NCBI GenBank assembly: GCA_023375785.1
Contig: SZWC01000081.1
Span: forward strand, 99,071 to 163,070
Direction of reading: 5' to 3'
From: Penium margaritaceum
Lineage: Eukaryota > Streptophyta > Zygnematophyceae > Desmidiales > Peniaceae
DNA: 64,000 nt
This document shows, in pieces, positions 20,867 to 32,165 of the stretch (position 1 is its first letter; each line of letters begins with the position of its first letter). The position numbers and the translations under genes were made by a program. The notes under the pieces were generated by a model, which saw only the letters and a program-made list of their open reading frames with translations, made no database searches and was not told the DNA's origin.

Positions 20867-22233
20867 CACCAAGTCAATGCCTTGGTCATCTGGTGTGGTC
20901 ACGGACAGAAGGATTTACTCTAGTTGAGGCCTCTACACAACTTCAAGCAAGAACAAGATTCCCAGGACGACGAAAAGATTTCTTTACTACTCATACACCA
21001 TGAACAGGCAGGACCTATCCTGAGTTTATATGAACAGATTGAATAGAGCTACAAGGACTGAGAGATAGAAGCAATGAGCAGCATTTGTTTGCTGCTCATC
21101 TGGTGGGTGACCCCGGAGTAAATGATCCAGAAGCCACCCGAAACCTAAGGGGAAGGAACCACGGGGAAGACAACATTGGTGCCAGAAGGTAGGACAAGGG
21201 AAGTCAATCGCACATCAAGTTGATGAGAGAGTTTCATTCAAAGCCAATCCTCAATCCTCGGTTGATGTTTCGGTACAATCCCCTTAACAACCTCAGACGA
21301 CGCACCACAAATGGCTCCATCTGACTCGTAGACAACACTATGAGACATGCCCATCATGTTGAAAAGTGCCCCTGATATAGAATATATTTTGGATGCCATT
21401 ACTATCTTTGCCTTGTTTGACCACTGGGGAGTGGTTCGATGGTGGTTATGATTGAAGATTTGGAACCTCTGGATTCTTTAATGAAATTTCTAGCTTTCAG
21501 TTGCTCAATTCGGTTGAGCATTCAGAAAGATAGCCCCATGTGAAGATCGGCCTGTACGCGGGTGGAATCTGGGTGTTCGTCATTGGTGACGGGATAATTT
21601 CACGGCCGATGGTCCAATTTTGACTCTTATGGGCTCCAAAGGCATGTGGGCCATAAAGGAAGTGATGTGGGAGGTCTCCTTGATGTAAGAGAGCCCCCCT
21701 CCGTGATTGAAGGCCAGGAAGAGCACTCTGACAGGTCGGCATTGAAGTTCCTCCAACCACCTGTGCTCATGGGCATGATGGGTGGCTCCAGCATGGGTTC
21801 ACTTGAATGGCCGTAGCAGGGGCTTTACTGCTCTGTTTTGGGTGTTTTTAGATGCACTGGAAATCTGAGATCAGAAGCTATAAGAATATGATGTATTCTC
21901 AGCAAAGCAACCAAGCACAGGTGGTCTTTATCCCTTCTCAGTTTCCGCATTATGCATTCTGCCATGATTCTCCTCACTTGGTTTTGTGGCAACCCGAATC
22001 ACACACGTCCCTTGAAAGTCTCAAAGGGAGCCGTGCACACTTGGTGTAGATCAGAGCATGCTAGGAAAGACTTTCTGACAAAGGATTATGGGCTCATAGC
22101 CCTGATCTACCTGCCAAGACGTTCACGACTTCCGCAATGCATGGGTGTATCGTCTCATAAAACTTCGCCATCACAGTTTGAGTTGGAGTTCTTGTTCATT
22201 TCAAAAGTTCATACGTGGCCCTAGATTTGCGCT
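20867..22233. other. Unrecognised DNA
   Basis: No element end or domain was recognised except AAGGATTATGGGCTCA near 22078-22093, which resembles a worn A-type primer site and lies about 140 bases before a Gag fragment. Confidence 0.35.
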
Positions 22234-22643
22234 ATGACAGTGGAGATCTACCTTGCGCACAAGAGAATGTTGGAGCTTATGAAGGGCATGGAGATTCAAG
22301 GTGTGAGTAAAACGGACAAGAAGACGACCTCTACTAAACAAAACACGAATGTGCTGACTCCTACTGTTGGCGCTAAACGAATCTCAGGGGAGGTATATCC
22401 ACGGGTACAATATGGCAACCGGCATAATACTGGCTATGATGTTGCGGTTTGGGTGGCAAGACCTTGTCATCCTCATCAGCCTTGGTTACCAAAACACAGG
22501 GTGGCAATGGTAGTGGTAAGCGAGGCAGTGGTGAAGGCAGCGGCAAGAAGGGAGCGAAGAAGAATGTGTGCCATAACTGTGGTAAGGAGGGCCACTGGGA
22601 CAAGGACTGCCCTGAGAAGGCGCATTCCGGCAGTAATATACGG
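22234..22643 (+). pseudogene. Gag fragment with CCHC zinc knuckle
   Basis: One frame reads MTVEIYLAHKRMLELMKG. A shift near 22445 leads to a Gly/Ser/Lys-rich stretch and the knuckle CHNCGKEGHWDKDC (about 22569-22610). The knuckle closely matches A2's (CHNCGKAGHWAREC), but the upstream part does not, so this is another copia-like Gag. A TAG at 22222-22224 is the only stop separating this frame from an upstream open stretch starting at 21952. Nothing downstream resembles protease or pol. Confidence 0.55.
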
Positions 22644-22686
22644 TGATGCATGGAAATTTAGTGAAATACAACAACAATCACAATAA

Positions 22687-23149
22687 TTTACAGCGATGTG
22701 GAGTAATGGATGTTGCCTTAGGGTAATATACAATGATGTACAACAATATTTTACTAGTGTGCGGTGATCTCTGTTCAAATTCAAGGTTGTTTAAATGTCT
22801 TTGAAATTGATCAAGAACAACACAACCAATCAGAATCCAGCTCTAGAGTCGTAATATAGATGCCTCATTAATAGAAGAATCATAGCATGGAATATCCTAA
22901 AAATGTACAAATCTAGATCTAGCTCCTGGGTTCAAGGTAAAAACATGCGGAACTCATCTCACAAAAGGATACAATGGCCTCACCAAGACTCACTTGAAAT
23001 CCTACAGTCTTGGCTTACCTTGGGCTTCCATTTTATCTACATGTCTTGTATGCTGAACAATGTGAGATGGCAGTTCATTGTCTGGGGACGCCAGGACCTC
23101 ACTTTTGGGTGCTATCACACCTCTTATTTGCTTGTTCATCCAGCCCCCC
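22687..23149. other. Unrecognised DNA
   Basis: Contains imperfect copies of GTAATATAC and GATG around 22630-22760. No gene was recognised. Confidence 0.3.
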
Positions 23150-23761
23150 CTCATGTTTGTAGCTCCATATTTTTCATACATTTTTCACAAGCAGTTGATA
23201 TCATAGAAATGTATATTCTGGAGCCATGGATTACGGTTTTACAATGGATTATCCGATCAATTTCCAAAATCTGTCCGCCAGTGTCCGACTTCTTTGTGCT
23301 TCTTGCTTCATTCGTTGTCGCCTGTCCACGCCAGCCCTCTCCCATTCCCCCCTTTCATTCTGAGCCAATTCGCAGATGATTGCAAAGACCACCAGTATAT
23401 ATCGTATCGCGTAGCATTTATTGAGCATGAACAGGTACAAAGTGGGCAAAATGAGGCACGGGATTGCCCTCTCTCCTGACCCTAGGATAGGATAGATAGT
23501 ATAGTATAACATAGCACAAGAGACAGAGGATTAGGAGAAAGAGTGGTGCCTCTTTTTTGGCTCTCTCTCCTTATGCCCTTTTTAACTTAGGACATTTCTG
23601 TCTTTTAACTCCTTTTCAGCATTCCCTGTGTATTTTCCAAATCACCAAAAATAATGAAACTGCAAGACATCACAAAAAGGAAATGTGTCTCCCCTCATCT
23701 GTATCGCTTGTCCATGATCCCTGTTTCTGCCTATATCCTTAGTTTTATGAGATGCTCTACA
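23150..23761 (-). repeat. Lineage D LTR, far end uncertain
   Basis: On the minus strand TGTAGAGCATCTC begins at 23761, directly after a strong polypurine tract (ATGGAGGGGGGAGT, 23762-23775) and about 100 bases past an RNase H C-terminus. A polyadenylation-like AATAAA occurs near 23425. No second copy is in the window, so the lower boundary is a guess. Confidence 0.5.
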
Positions 23762-23878
23762 ACTCCCCCCTCCATAGGATCCATGTATGAGTCATCCATC
23801 TCGCGCTTGTCCCTCACCCTCACCTCCACGGTCTCTTGTTTCGTAGTGGGGGAGCCAGGTTACATGAAAAGCATTATG

Positions 23879-24045
23879 TCACTCTTCCTCACCATGAATT
23901 TCAATTATTTAGTTGCTTATATCATGCAGTCCCATCCGTTCACATAACTGATTGTGTTGTGATCTCTCCATTGTTTTTGTGAGCACATCTCCCAGTTGTT
24001 CTCTGGTGTTGACGAGTTCTAGCTCTACCTTGGGCAAGTCCTGTC
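23879..24045 (-). pseudogene. Lineage D copia RNase H C-terminus
   Basis: The minus strand reads VELELVNTREQLGDVLTK then a stretch ending LCERMGLHDIS, the usual end of copia pol (the EQLADILTKPL region followed by the L...LGL.D. segment). The first in-frame TGA is at 23879-23881, just past a TAA at 23909-23911; a TGA stop would again fit UAR as Gln. Upstream pol has decayed. Confidence 0.6.
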
Positions 24046-24389
24046 AGCATAAAAAGGGCTACCCGTAGTCCAAATCGATGGACGCGGTGGAAAAAATTAT
24101 GCATGCACTTTGAGCTGGCGTGCATCACTTGCAACCTCAATAGGCCAAGTTTTGTGTATGATGCATATGCCATTAAGGAAGCAGTGCCAATCTGGCCACC
24201 AAAGGACGTAAGGTGCCTCTGTAGGTTTCACTCTTAGTATGTTTTGACCCGGTCTTGCTTGCATTCCCCCCCTCCCCCCCAGCCGAAGAGGCCTCACGCA
24301 TCCGGGTTGAGTCCATGCCTCGGATCCGGACTCGTGAGTCCTCATAAAGACTCAAATTCGTGAGTCTGTCCCATGGAGCCCAGAAGAAT
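24046..24389. other. Unrecognised DNA, probably decayed lineage D pol
   Basis: No domain was readable. It contains a hairpin-like GGACTCGTGAGTCC at about 24327-24340. Confidence 0.3.
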
Positions 24390-27300
24390 GGTTTTACCCT
24401 TAGCTGCGAGTAGCCCTTGGCGACAAGCCTCGCCTTTTACTTTTTGAGGTTGCCATCTACGTCATGTTTCTTCCTCACACCCATTTGTACTTGATCACCT
24501 AACATCCTTGTCGATGCTCAGTCAGCTCCCACATGCCATCCTCAAGCTACGATTATATCTCATGCTCCACGGCTTGCGTCCAATATGATTCATCTGGTGT
24601 AGCCATGCCATCCTTGTACGATGTTGGCTCATTTGATTCTGCTGCAAGTGCAACATTCACGTGTTCAGGTTTTGGTAGAATCTAGAAATGGCTCTACTCA
24701 CCAGGGTTGCAGTGTACCCTAAGAGGGTACATACAACCTGGTGCTTGGGTATTAGCAAACGGCTTGTGTGGTACTACTAGCACAACTACTCTTGTTGGTT
24801 GTGCTGCATCTCCTTCCTCTGCTTCCACCAATGAGACCGGTGTATCTGCTGTATCGGACATTGGAGTGTAAACTAGTTCTCCCATTGTCAAAGTAGAGGG
24901 AGAGTCAGGAGAAACTAGAGAAGGAGAAATGTTTGCCTCCATTGCTTCATCAATTGCCTCCTCTTCACAAATAATTTTGATGCCGATGATATTGCTCTCG
25001 CTAAAGATGATGTCCCTAAAGATGATGGCATGGCGTGTATGCCTCTTGTATAGAAGATAGGATTTTCTTGCCATGTTGTAGCCGATCATTAGTATCTGCA
25101 CGCTTTTTGCATCCCAATTTTGCCACTTCTACTTCGGCATGTGCATATGTGCCACGCTGCCAAACGCACGTAGGTGATCCACACCCCGCTTCTTACCGAA
25201 CCAAGCCTGGTACAATGTCATCTGCTTGAACACCTTGGTTGGACTGTGGTTCTTGATGAAGGCCGTTTTGTTCACGGTTTTGGCTCAGTGGTGAGATGCG
25301 TCGCGTGTGGCATGGAGCGTGCCGGCTCAACGATGGTACAGTTGGCGCATTCTGCTACACCATAAAGCGGTGTACTCGCTCCAACGAGTGAAGCGTGGTG
25401 CGACGTGCCTTGATGCCAGCTGCTGCAGGGTAGTCGAGAGACGACTTACTCAGGTACTCTCCACCATGGTCTTTGTGAAACACCTTGATTTTCTTGCCGG
25501 TTTGATTCTCTACCAATTCCTTGAACTCCTGGAACATGTCAATGTATTGGTCCTTGGAAGCAAGGAAGTATAAAATAATGTAATAACCGAAAGTCATCAA
25601 TGAAGGTCAGGAAATACTTAGACTCTCCAAAGCTCTGGGTCTACATCACGCCACACAAGTCTGTGTCTACTACCTCTAGCACTACCTTCACGCGTTCGCC
25701 TACTCTCCAGAATGCCTCGTGATGCTACTTTACGTCCAAACAGCCAATATGTAACTTGTCCAAAGTTGGATATGGTAGGCAAGTTGTGTACCATCTACTT
25801 TGCTTGAAGCTGCTACTAGGCACGCATGCCGATATGGCTAAACTGTGCATGCTAGATCATGCCATCTGTCGCATGTAACATAACTGTAATACTCTACTCA
25901 TGCGGGATCTTGGTCATCCCCAACAGTTGATGCATGTTGCCTTCCTTTACCGATCTGGCCAACTCCTCTCCAGTGTTTGTGTTGATGATGTAGCCATAGT
26001 TTTCATCAAGGACAAGGTAAAACCCTGTATTAGTGAGAGAGGAGATTGAGAGGAGGTTGAATGCAGCATCAGGTATATACAATACGCCATGGAATACTCC
26101 CAATTCAATACCACATAAGTTCTCCAATCACATCTCCACAATCCCAATCCTCTCAGCATATACCACGCAATCAACCAAGGTAATAAATCAAAGAGGAATG
26201 GAGAGAAACTATGTAAAAGACTTCTTGTGGTACGTTTAACTCTTTTTACACCCTGATTCCTTGTATCATGCTAGATCCATCGTCTCCACTTATGACATGT
26301 CGGATTTTGCCATAAAGAGATGGTCTCATACCTCCTTGGCCACGTTTATGTTACCAAAATGATGTACATTGATCTGGTTTTGCCGTAGTTACTACTGATG
26401 CTACTGTGACTGCTGCTGTTGTTGTGGAGACAACTGCTTTTGTTGCTACTATTAAGGGTGCACACAGGTTCCAGGAACCGCGGTTCTGGAACCGCGGTTC
26501 CGGTTCCGGAACTGGAACCCCGGTTCCGGTTCCAAGGTTCTGGAACCGTCATGGAACCGCGGTTCCTAAACCGAGGTCTATGGAGGGGATAATGAGTGGG
26601 GAGGGGGGATTGTTTGGGCTTCATTTGCTAATGTAGCACCCTTGGAGGCCATGTAAGTACTCCAATCACATACTCACGCACAATAGAGGAGTGTTGAAGA
26701 GCTTTTTCCTTGTCTTTTTGGAAATAAACATGATAGTGGCAGCTGATCATCCTTCATTTTCCTTGCGTACGAGGAGAACTTCAGTGGAACCGTGACCAGA
26801 ACCGCGGTTCCATAAGGAACCGCGGTTCCGGAACCGGAACCGCGGTTCCAGTTCCGAGCTGGAACCGGAACCGCGGTTCCGGTTCCATTCTCAGAACCGT
26901 GGTTCCGTACCGGTGTGCAGCCTTAGCTACTATGATGTCTGTTGCGCTTGCTCCTCCTTGTTTTTGTTGAATTTGAAGCACTTTTTCTTGTAGTGCCCCT
27001 CTTTTTGGCAGTACTGACACTTTCTTCTTGCCTCTCTGCTATATAGACTGCTGCTAATACTACTAGTAGTATGAGTCCATGGCCAAAAAAGATGGTTGAC
27101 TTTGCTACCGCTATTACGCTTTGTTGCGTTGTGACGCAGTTCAACCTACACCTGGTATATGCAGATGAATTTGAGGGTGAGAGTTTGCCAGCACTTGAGT
27201 GTCTCGTGCATTGTGTGATAGCTTATCGGGACTCTCCTCAAAAAGAGGAACATATATTACATCTCTTCACCAGGGTTCCCAGCCGTTTTCAACTACTTTG

Positions 27301-27900
27301 CCAGGTCATTTGCCTTGTCAAAGTACATCACCATTCCTTGCCTACCATGCATTTTCAACACCATCATCTTCTCCTCCAAGAGCATGAGGAATACAGGGTT
27401 CTTAATCTCATATTTCCTGTCGAATGTGTCCCATCCCTCTTTTACAATAGCCTTGTCACTCACGTATTGAAGATGCGGGTTGGAGATGGTGAGAAGCAAC
27501 CTGTAGGCCTGCCTGTTCTTCTTCCTCATCCAATCCTCATACGCCATTGCTATAGTTGTAGGAGACCTTGCATCAGCTTCTCCGTGTTGCGGCATCTTTC
27601 CCGCCACCAACTACGTTGTGGTGATGTTGTTTACCTGTGGAACTCGAGCCGGCTTGTCACCGCTCACCACCGCCCACAAGTTTCTCTCCTCCAAAAAAAG
27701 GTGGGTATGAATCTTCCAAAATGTGAAACTGGCACATCCCTCCAGCCTGTCCAAAGGCTGGGCTGGAGACACAATGCCTGCTTCTTCCATTTTAAGCCTT
27801 GGTCATGCTCAGTACTACCCTTGGATGTCAGTAATACCTCTGCTTCTGCTTCTGCTTCAGCCAGAAATTTGTTTGACCAAAAGTTGACTATAGAGGCCAA
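24390..27900 (-). pseudogene. C2 gag-pol remnant
   Basis: Gag pieces lie at 27293-27900 (SNPHLQYVSDKA, FLMLLEEKMM), then a degraded knuckle and Gln-rich tail on both sides of the MITE. Protease/pre-integrase lies at about 25740-26250 (EELARSVKEGNMHQLLG), integrase at 25355-25600 (HGGEYLS) and 24694-25101 (MIGYNMARKSYLLY), and early RT (VIKYKWV) near 24470. Many frameshifts make it dead. The TAG at 25725 sits in GCLDVK*HHEAF, where C1 has GCLEGKQHREAF, and CAA at 27587-27589 fills the Gag column that is TAG in C1 and TAA in C5. Confidence 0.8.
26453..26925. mobile_element. hAT-like MITE rich in GGAACCGCGGTTCC
   Basis: A 473-bp insertion in C2 gag is flanked by the same 8 bases, GCTACTAT (26445-26452 and 26926-26933). 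Its ends form terminal inverted repeats, TAAGGGTGCACACAGGT against TAAGGCTGCACACCGGT. Next to each end are arrays of the palindrome GGAACCGCGGTTCC and variants (26466-26575 and 26790-26915). The 8-bp duplication and subterminal repeats point to a non-autonomous hAT element. It has no transposase. Confidence 0.8.
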
Positions 27901-28075
27901 CAGACTAGGAATGTGGAAAAATTAAGCCATTGCTGGAAATTTCAGCCCACAAAATTTTAAATCCACCAATAAAGAAGGGTCATCAATAGTAGATCCTAAA
28001 AGATGTCCCCCCCGAGAACAGGGTATACTTCTACTCCTACTCCAGTTCAGACCAACCTATTTGTGAACCACAGTT

Positions 28076-28560
28076 CTCCCAAGTAGGAAATGCTCTCATG
28101 GTACACTCCTTGTGATCACATCACTAAACGTCTCATGGAGAACCACCATGTTTCCATGGCTAGCACACAATGATCTCACTCCACAAAAAAAATTAAGGAA
28201 AGGTAATTTTATCCTGGTCAGCACACTCTCACAAGGCAATCCTAAGGCCAAGGACTGTTTTAAAAGATTTCTCCCATCATGTCTACACCTTGGACCTCCT
28301 GCCTTTTTCTTTTCTCAGGCTAAGGCATAAAGTTGCCACCCATGGTCACCCAGACATCAGTATTCAATGACCCCAAAAACATTGAAAATTCACATATCCC
28401 AATCCGACCGTTGGATAGGCGTCAAATGCAGACCACAGACATCTTGCTACCTGATCTTTTCAATGAAGAAGTCGGATTTATAATACAGGTAGGCTTCTTG
28501 TAGTTTTATTGAGCTTAATCCTGTGGACCTGAAACTGAGCTAGATGGCCCAATTGCCACA
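28076..28560 (-). repeat. C2 5' LTR, partial
   Basis: Matches 41031-41761 in the same orientation. The LTR outer end is at 28560 (CA); the inner end is deleted. Confidence 0.8.
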
Positions 28561-28705
28561 GTGAGAGTACTGACTTGCCCAAGCTCTAGCTCTTTACATT
28601 TCCCATGATTTTGCAGTGTTTAACAACCATTCTTCAGCACGCGGGATGCCTTTTCAAATCCACATACTCAGTGCTCAAAGTCTCCCTCTCTCCACATTTA
28701 ATATC

Positions 28706-28718
28706 TGGTATGAAAGCC
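28706..28718 (+). other. C3 primer-binding site
   Basis: TGGTATGAAAGCC, two changes from the C1 site, at the same distance from the LTR end. Confidence 0.7.
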
Positions 28719-29351
28719 AAGTTTTGCCAGTTTCAACCAGCACACGCTGTTACTTTGAGGGTGATGGGTTAGGGTCAAAATTTGACCCAATTTGAGGATC
28801 AAGTATGTGGTCATGAAGTTCGCGAGACAAGCTTTCCAACGGTCAAATTAAGAGTTATGCTCCAAATGAGGTCGGCCAGGGCTGCACTCTTCTTTATGAG
28901 TAAGACAATCGCCTTGTGATGAACAAAATTCTCTTGTCTATTGCTCAAATCCAGATTGTAGCACATTGCAAATTGAAATGTTTTTCCTAAGTTTTACATT
29001 GGTGTAAAACTATTTGCATTTCATGTGTATATTTGGGAGAAACGACATTTATGAGCTGGCTGGTCTGAGTTGGAAAAGGAGCAAAAGCATACCCTATTTT
29101 CAGGAGCGTATCTGTTTCAAAATCCCCTGTTGATAGTCCTGTTTAATGGGTTGATCTAAAAGGTTTTGAGCTCCATTTTTCCAAATTCCGAGTCTGCTGG
29201 CCTATACTTTCATTTTTTGTCAGATAGATTTATGAAAGAAATACCACAAGATTTAAGGATAGCGCCAATATCCAAGTGTTGAGTATTAGTAATCTCAAAA
29301 TGGTAGCATTAGATATTGTGATAATACCCAAGCCTAAGGAGAGGCTACAGG
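28719..29351 (+). pseudogene. C3 leader and first Gag codons
   Basis: Aligns with the C1 leader. The Gag ATG at 29300 is followed by MVALDIVIIPKPKERLQ, matching the C1 N-terminus, and is cut at 29352 by an A' LTR. Confidence 0.75.
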
Positions 29352-30125
29352 TGTTGAACTGATATGTCGCTTATCCATAGCTGAAGTGTGGACAGGCACA
29401 AGACAAGCTAGGCATGCATTACTTCCCTGGTATAGGTTCCCTAAGTCTGATCCAAATAGACAAGGCATGCAATACTCCTTTGGAGTAATTATCCTTGGTA
29501 TAAACTGGATTTTATAGCCCACAAATACTACCTAGGATAACACCTTGTGGCCTAGAAGTTCCAGAGTTGATCTCTAGAGCAAGAGGTTAATGGGCGGAAC
29601 CCCACGGTGGAAATTTGTTTTTGACAAAAAAACTTTCCACGGTGGGATTCCTAGAGACATCTAAAAAACTTCCAAGGTCCTTCCCAATGATTGGCTCCAC
29701 TTGGCGGTGAAAGAGAGCGCCATGTAGGCAAGAGGATGATGTAATCCAGATTTCCCTTAAAATGGCTCATCCAAGGGGCCATCGCGTCCCTAGGCTAGAG
29801 GCTACCATCAGGAGTATAAGTACATGTCAGTTGCCTGTGGTTCATTAAAGTTCTTACGTTTGAGACCCCTAATAGAGTTTTCCACCAAAGGCTGAAACTA
29901 AAGAAGCATTGGTTGGTCTAAGCCCTAACAGTTAACTCCTTGCGCAAAAGGGACCAGGTCCTAAGGACACAGTGCAAGGAAGTGATTTCTATTAACAACT
30001 CAATGTGGAACCGTGATTCTTAGGTCGATATCTCCTCAGAGTTGAATACTAGAAGGGGATGGAAAGTGTAAGGACACTTTCCAAGGCTAACACAAGGGTG
30101 TTAGCCTTGTTTTCTAGTCCATTGT
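29352..30125 (+). repeat. A' LTR inserted in C3 Gag
   Basis: Starts TGTTGAACTGATATG like other A' LTRs. It contains the tRNA-like block near 29550-29610, GCGCCATGTAGGC near 29726, and ends near TTTTCTAGTCCATTG. The exact 3' edge is unclear. Confidence 0.75.
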
Positions 30126-30680
30126 TTGTCATCAATCCAACTACAAAATGAGCTAAAGTCAGATGCAATAAGGTAAGAACTGTAAAATAAACAACAGGAA
30201 ACTGATAGGCATGTATAGTCCTACAGTCACCCTCTATTCTAGGCACATAATCGCTCATTGGATGAGCCACATTGGGGACAATCTGGATTGCATATGTCCC
30301 CCTGCCTAAATGGCGCTCTCTGTAACCGCCAAGTGGCCCCAACCACCAAAAAGGACCTTGGAATGTTTTGAGATGTCTCTTAGAACCTTCGTATCCCCCT
30401 TTTGGTCACTTAGGATATTAGGCACTGGGTGGGGTTTGACCTAGTGACCTCTTGCTCCAATGACTAACTCACAAACGTGTAAGTGACAAGGAGTTGTCCT
30501 AAGTAGTTTTTGCTGGCTATACTATCTAGTTTACAACAAAAGAACTTGCTCCAGAGGAGGAGTACATGCCTTGTCTATCTTGACTAGACTTAGGGGACTA
30601 AATCTAAGTGTGCAATGCATGCCTAGTCTGTCTTGTGCCAGTAAACTTCAGCTATGGATAAGGGATATATGAAATCAACA
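30126..30680 (-). repeat. A' LTR, opposite orientation, truncated
   Basis: On the minus strand TGTTGATTTCATATATCCC begins at 30680 and runs through LTR landmarks to a break near 30126, tail to tail with the preceding LTR. Confidence 0.7.
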
Positions 30681-31377
30681 CTTGAGTGGAGAAGTAGATG
30701 TAGTTAAGCAACAGAACTACCATAGGGCTGTTGGCAGTCTCATGTACCTGATGGTGGTGACCAGGTTGGACCTTGCATAGGCTATGACCGTTGTTAGCTA
30801 GAACATGACAAAACCTGAACCTGAGCACCAGAAGGCAGTGAAGTTGATCTTCTGCTATCTTTTTGGAATCATCAACTTTGGCACCACCTACAAACAGCAC
30901 CGACAACAACATATCGGCTACACAAATGTGAATTGGGCTTGAAACATTGAAGACCATAACTCTACCTATAGACATGTGTTTCTCATAAATGGAGGTACCA
31001 TCAGCTGGCGTAGCAAGAGGAAAGTGGTTGTGGCCATCTCAACTACTGAAGTTGAGTTCATCTCACTCAGCTTTGGACCCAAGAAAGCAATTTGGCTTCA
31101 ATATCTTATTGCAGAGATGGGTGGAAGTGTAGCAGTTCCTGTTCCTTTATGCATCCACAACTAGAGTACAATTACACTCGCCAAAAATCTGGAGCACCAT
31201 GCTCGCACCAAGCACATTGACATAGCTTATCACTTCATCACGCACATGGTGTAGGAGGATACCATCAAGCTGGAGTTCACAATAACCAGCAAGTAGGTTA
31301 CTGATTTCTCCAGCAAGCTTATGAGCCATGAGAAATAGATGTTTTGCATGAAGGCATGCAGAATCAACCCAGTCTGA
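30681..31377 (+). pseudogene. C3 RNase H region
   Basis: Aligns with C1 from AVGSLMYLMV to the C-terminus: IGYTN, NGGTISWRSKRKVVVAIS, TKHIDIAYHF, MKACR. Under the standard code it has stops at 30778, 30799, 31162, 31252, 31294 and near 31336. All six are TAG, and each stands at a column that is Gln in C1 or C5 (HN*ST, MV*ED, SK*VTD). One TGA, in WA*N, replaces Ser and is real damage. The frame ends in TGA at 31375-31377. Confidence 0.85.
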
Positions 31378-31396
31378 CTATGGAAAAGTGGGATAT

Positions 31397-32165
31397 TGTT
31401 GGAAGTTGGGCCATCTGGATCAGTTTAAGGTCCACAAGAGTAAGTTTGAAGAAATTACTAGATGCCTGCCCCGATTTTCAACCAAAGTTGACCATTGGAA
31501 AGATCATGCGGTGAAGTATCTATGGTCCCCGTTAAACGCTTATCCAACGATAGGATAGGGAGGTACAATATTTTGATGTTTTGCGATCATTGATCATTGA
31601 TCCGGTATCTAGGTCATCGTTCGGCAATGGCTCCATACCTTAGCCTGGGAACATAAAAAGACAACAGTTCCGGGGTCAAGACCTCTTGGGAAAAATATCC
31701 AAAAAGCTCCTTGTTCTTAGTATTGCCTTATCAAAATGTGGATCAAGAAAAAGGTACCCTCTCATATGTTTTAGGTGAGGTGCGATCATTGTGTGCATAC
31801 ATGGAATTTAGCTATGGAATTTTGGATGATGTGACTGTTAGGAGTGTACCATTCTCTACCTCTATAGGGCGTGCGATTGGCCAGCCTGATTGCTAGGCTG
31901 ATTTCCTTTCTTGTGTGAGATTTTCGACTATAGTGTGTGAGCCTTAGCCTCGTTGGCTAAGTAGTGTAGCTCGTGAGAGGGCTGACTTTCCCAAGTCATA
32001 GCTCTATATATAGGCCATCATTTTGAGTCATTTACTTATGATTTTCAGCACAACGGATGCCTTTTCATTCCCATGTGCTTGCTGCTCCAAGAATCTCTCT
32101 CTCTCTCTCTCTCTCTCTCTTCCTCTCTCTCTCTCTCTCTCTCTCTCCCTCCTCCAAATCCAACA
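31397..32165 (+). repeat. C3 3' LTR
   Basis: Starts TGTTGGAAGTTGGGCC after a GTGGGATAT tract and ends CAAATCCAACA. It is diverged from C1 and expanded by a CT microsatellite. Confidence 0.85.
32094..32148 (+). repeat. (CT)n microsatellite
   Basis: About 55 bases of almost pure CT near the LTR end, grown from the TCTCTCTCC block seen in other C LTRs. Confidence 0.9.

Larger units (their letters stand above)
24390..28560 (-). mobile_element. Copia element C2, truncated remnant
   Basis: On the minus strand a partial 5' LTR (28076-28560), part of the C leader (about 27930-28075), gag and pol follow in order down to the early RT near 24390. The 3' half and 3' LTR are absent. A hAT-like MITE interrupts its gag. 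The primer site and LTR end were lost by deletion at about 28075. Confidence 0.8.
28561..32165 (+). mobile_element. Copia element C3, interrupted and internally deleted
   Basis: Pieces in plus order are the end of a 5' LTR (28561-28695), a primer site, leader and first Gag codons (to 29351), then A' LTRs (29352-30680), then RNase H (30681-31377) and the 3' LTR (31397-32165). Most of gag and pol is missing between the two parts. C3 inserted into the RNase H of A3, which resumes at 32166. Confidence 0.75.

Noticed and set aside
22860-23379. 158-codon plus-strand frame
   Set aside because: No domain; it overlaps a probable LTR on the other strand.
23815-23945. Ty3/gypsy integrase C-terminus (HNAFHVTWLPHY, similar to HNVFHVSLLKPY)
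   Set aside because: It follows a TGA directly after a clear copia RNase H ending and covers only a few residues; treated as coincidence.
26453-26925. CRISPR-like array of GGAACC repeats
   Set aside because: No regular spacers; the repeats are palindromic units inside a transposon with terminal repeats and a target duplication.
27071-27925. 284-codon plus-strand open frame
   Set aside because: Antisense to C2 Gag, which is recognisable on the minus strand.
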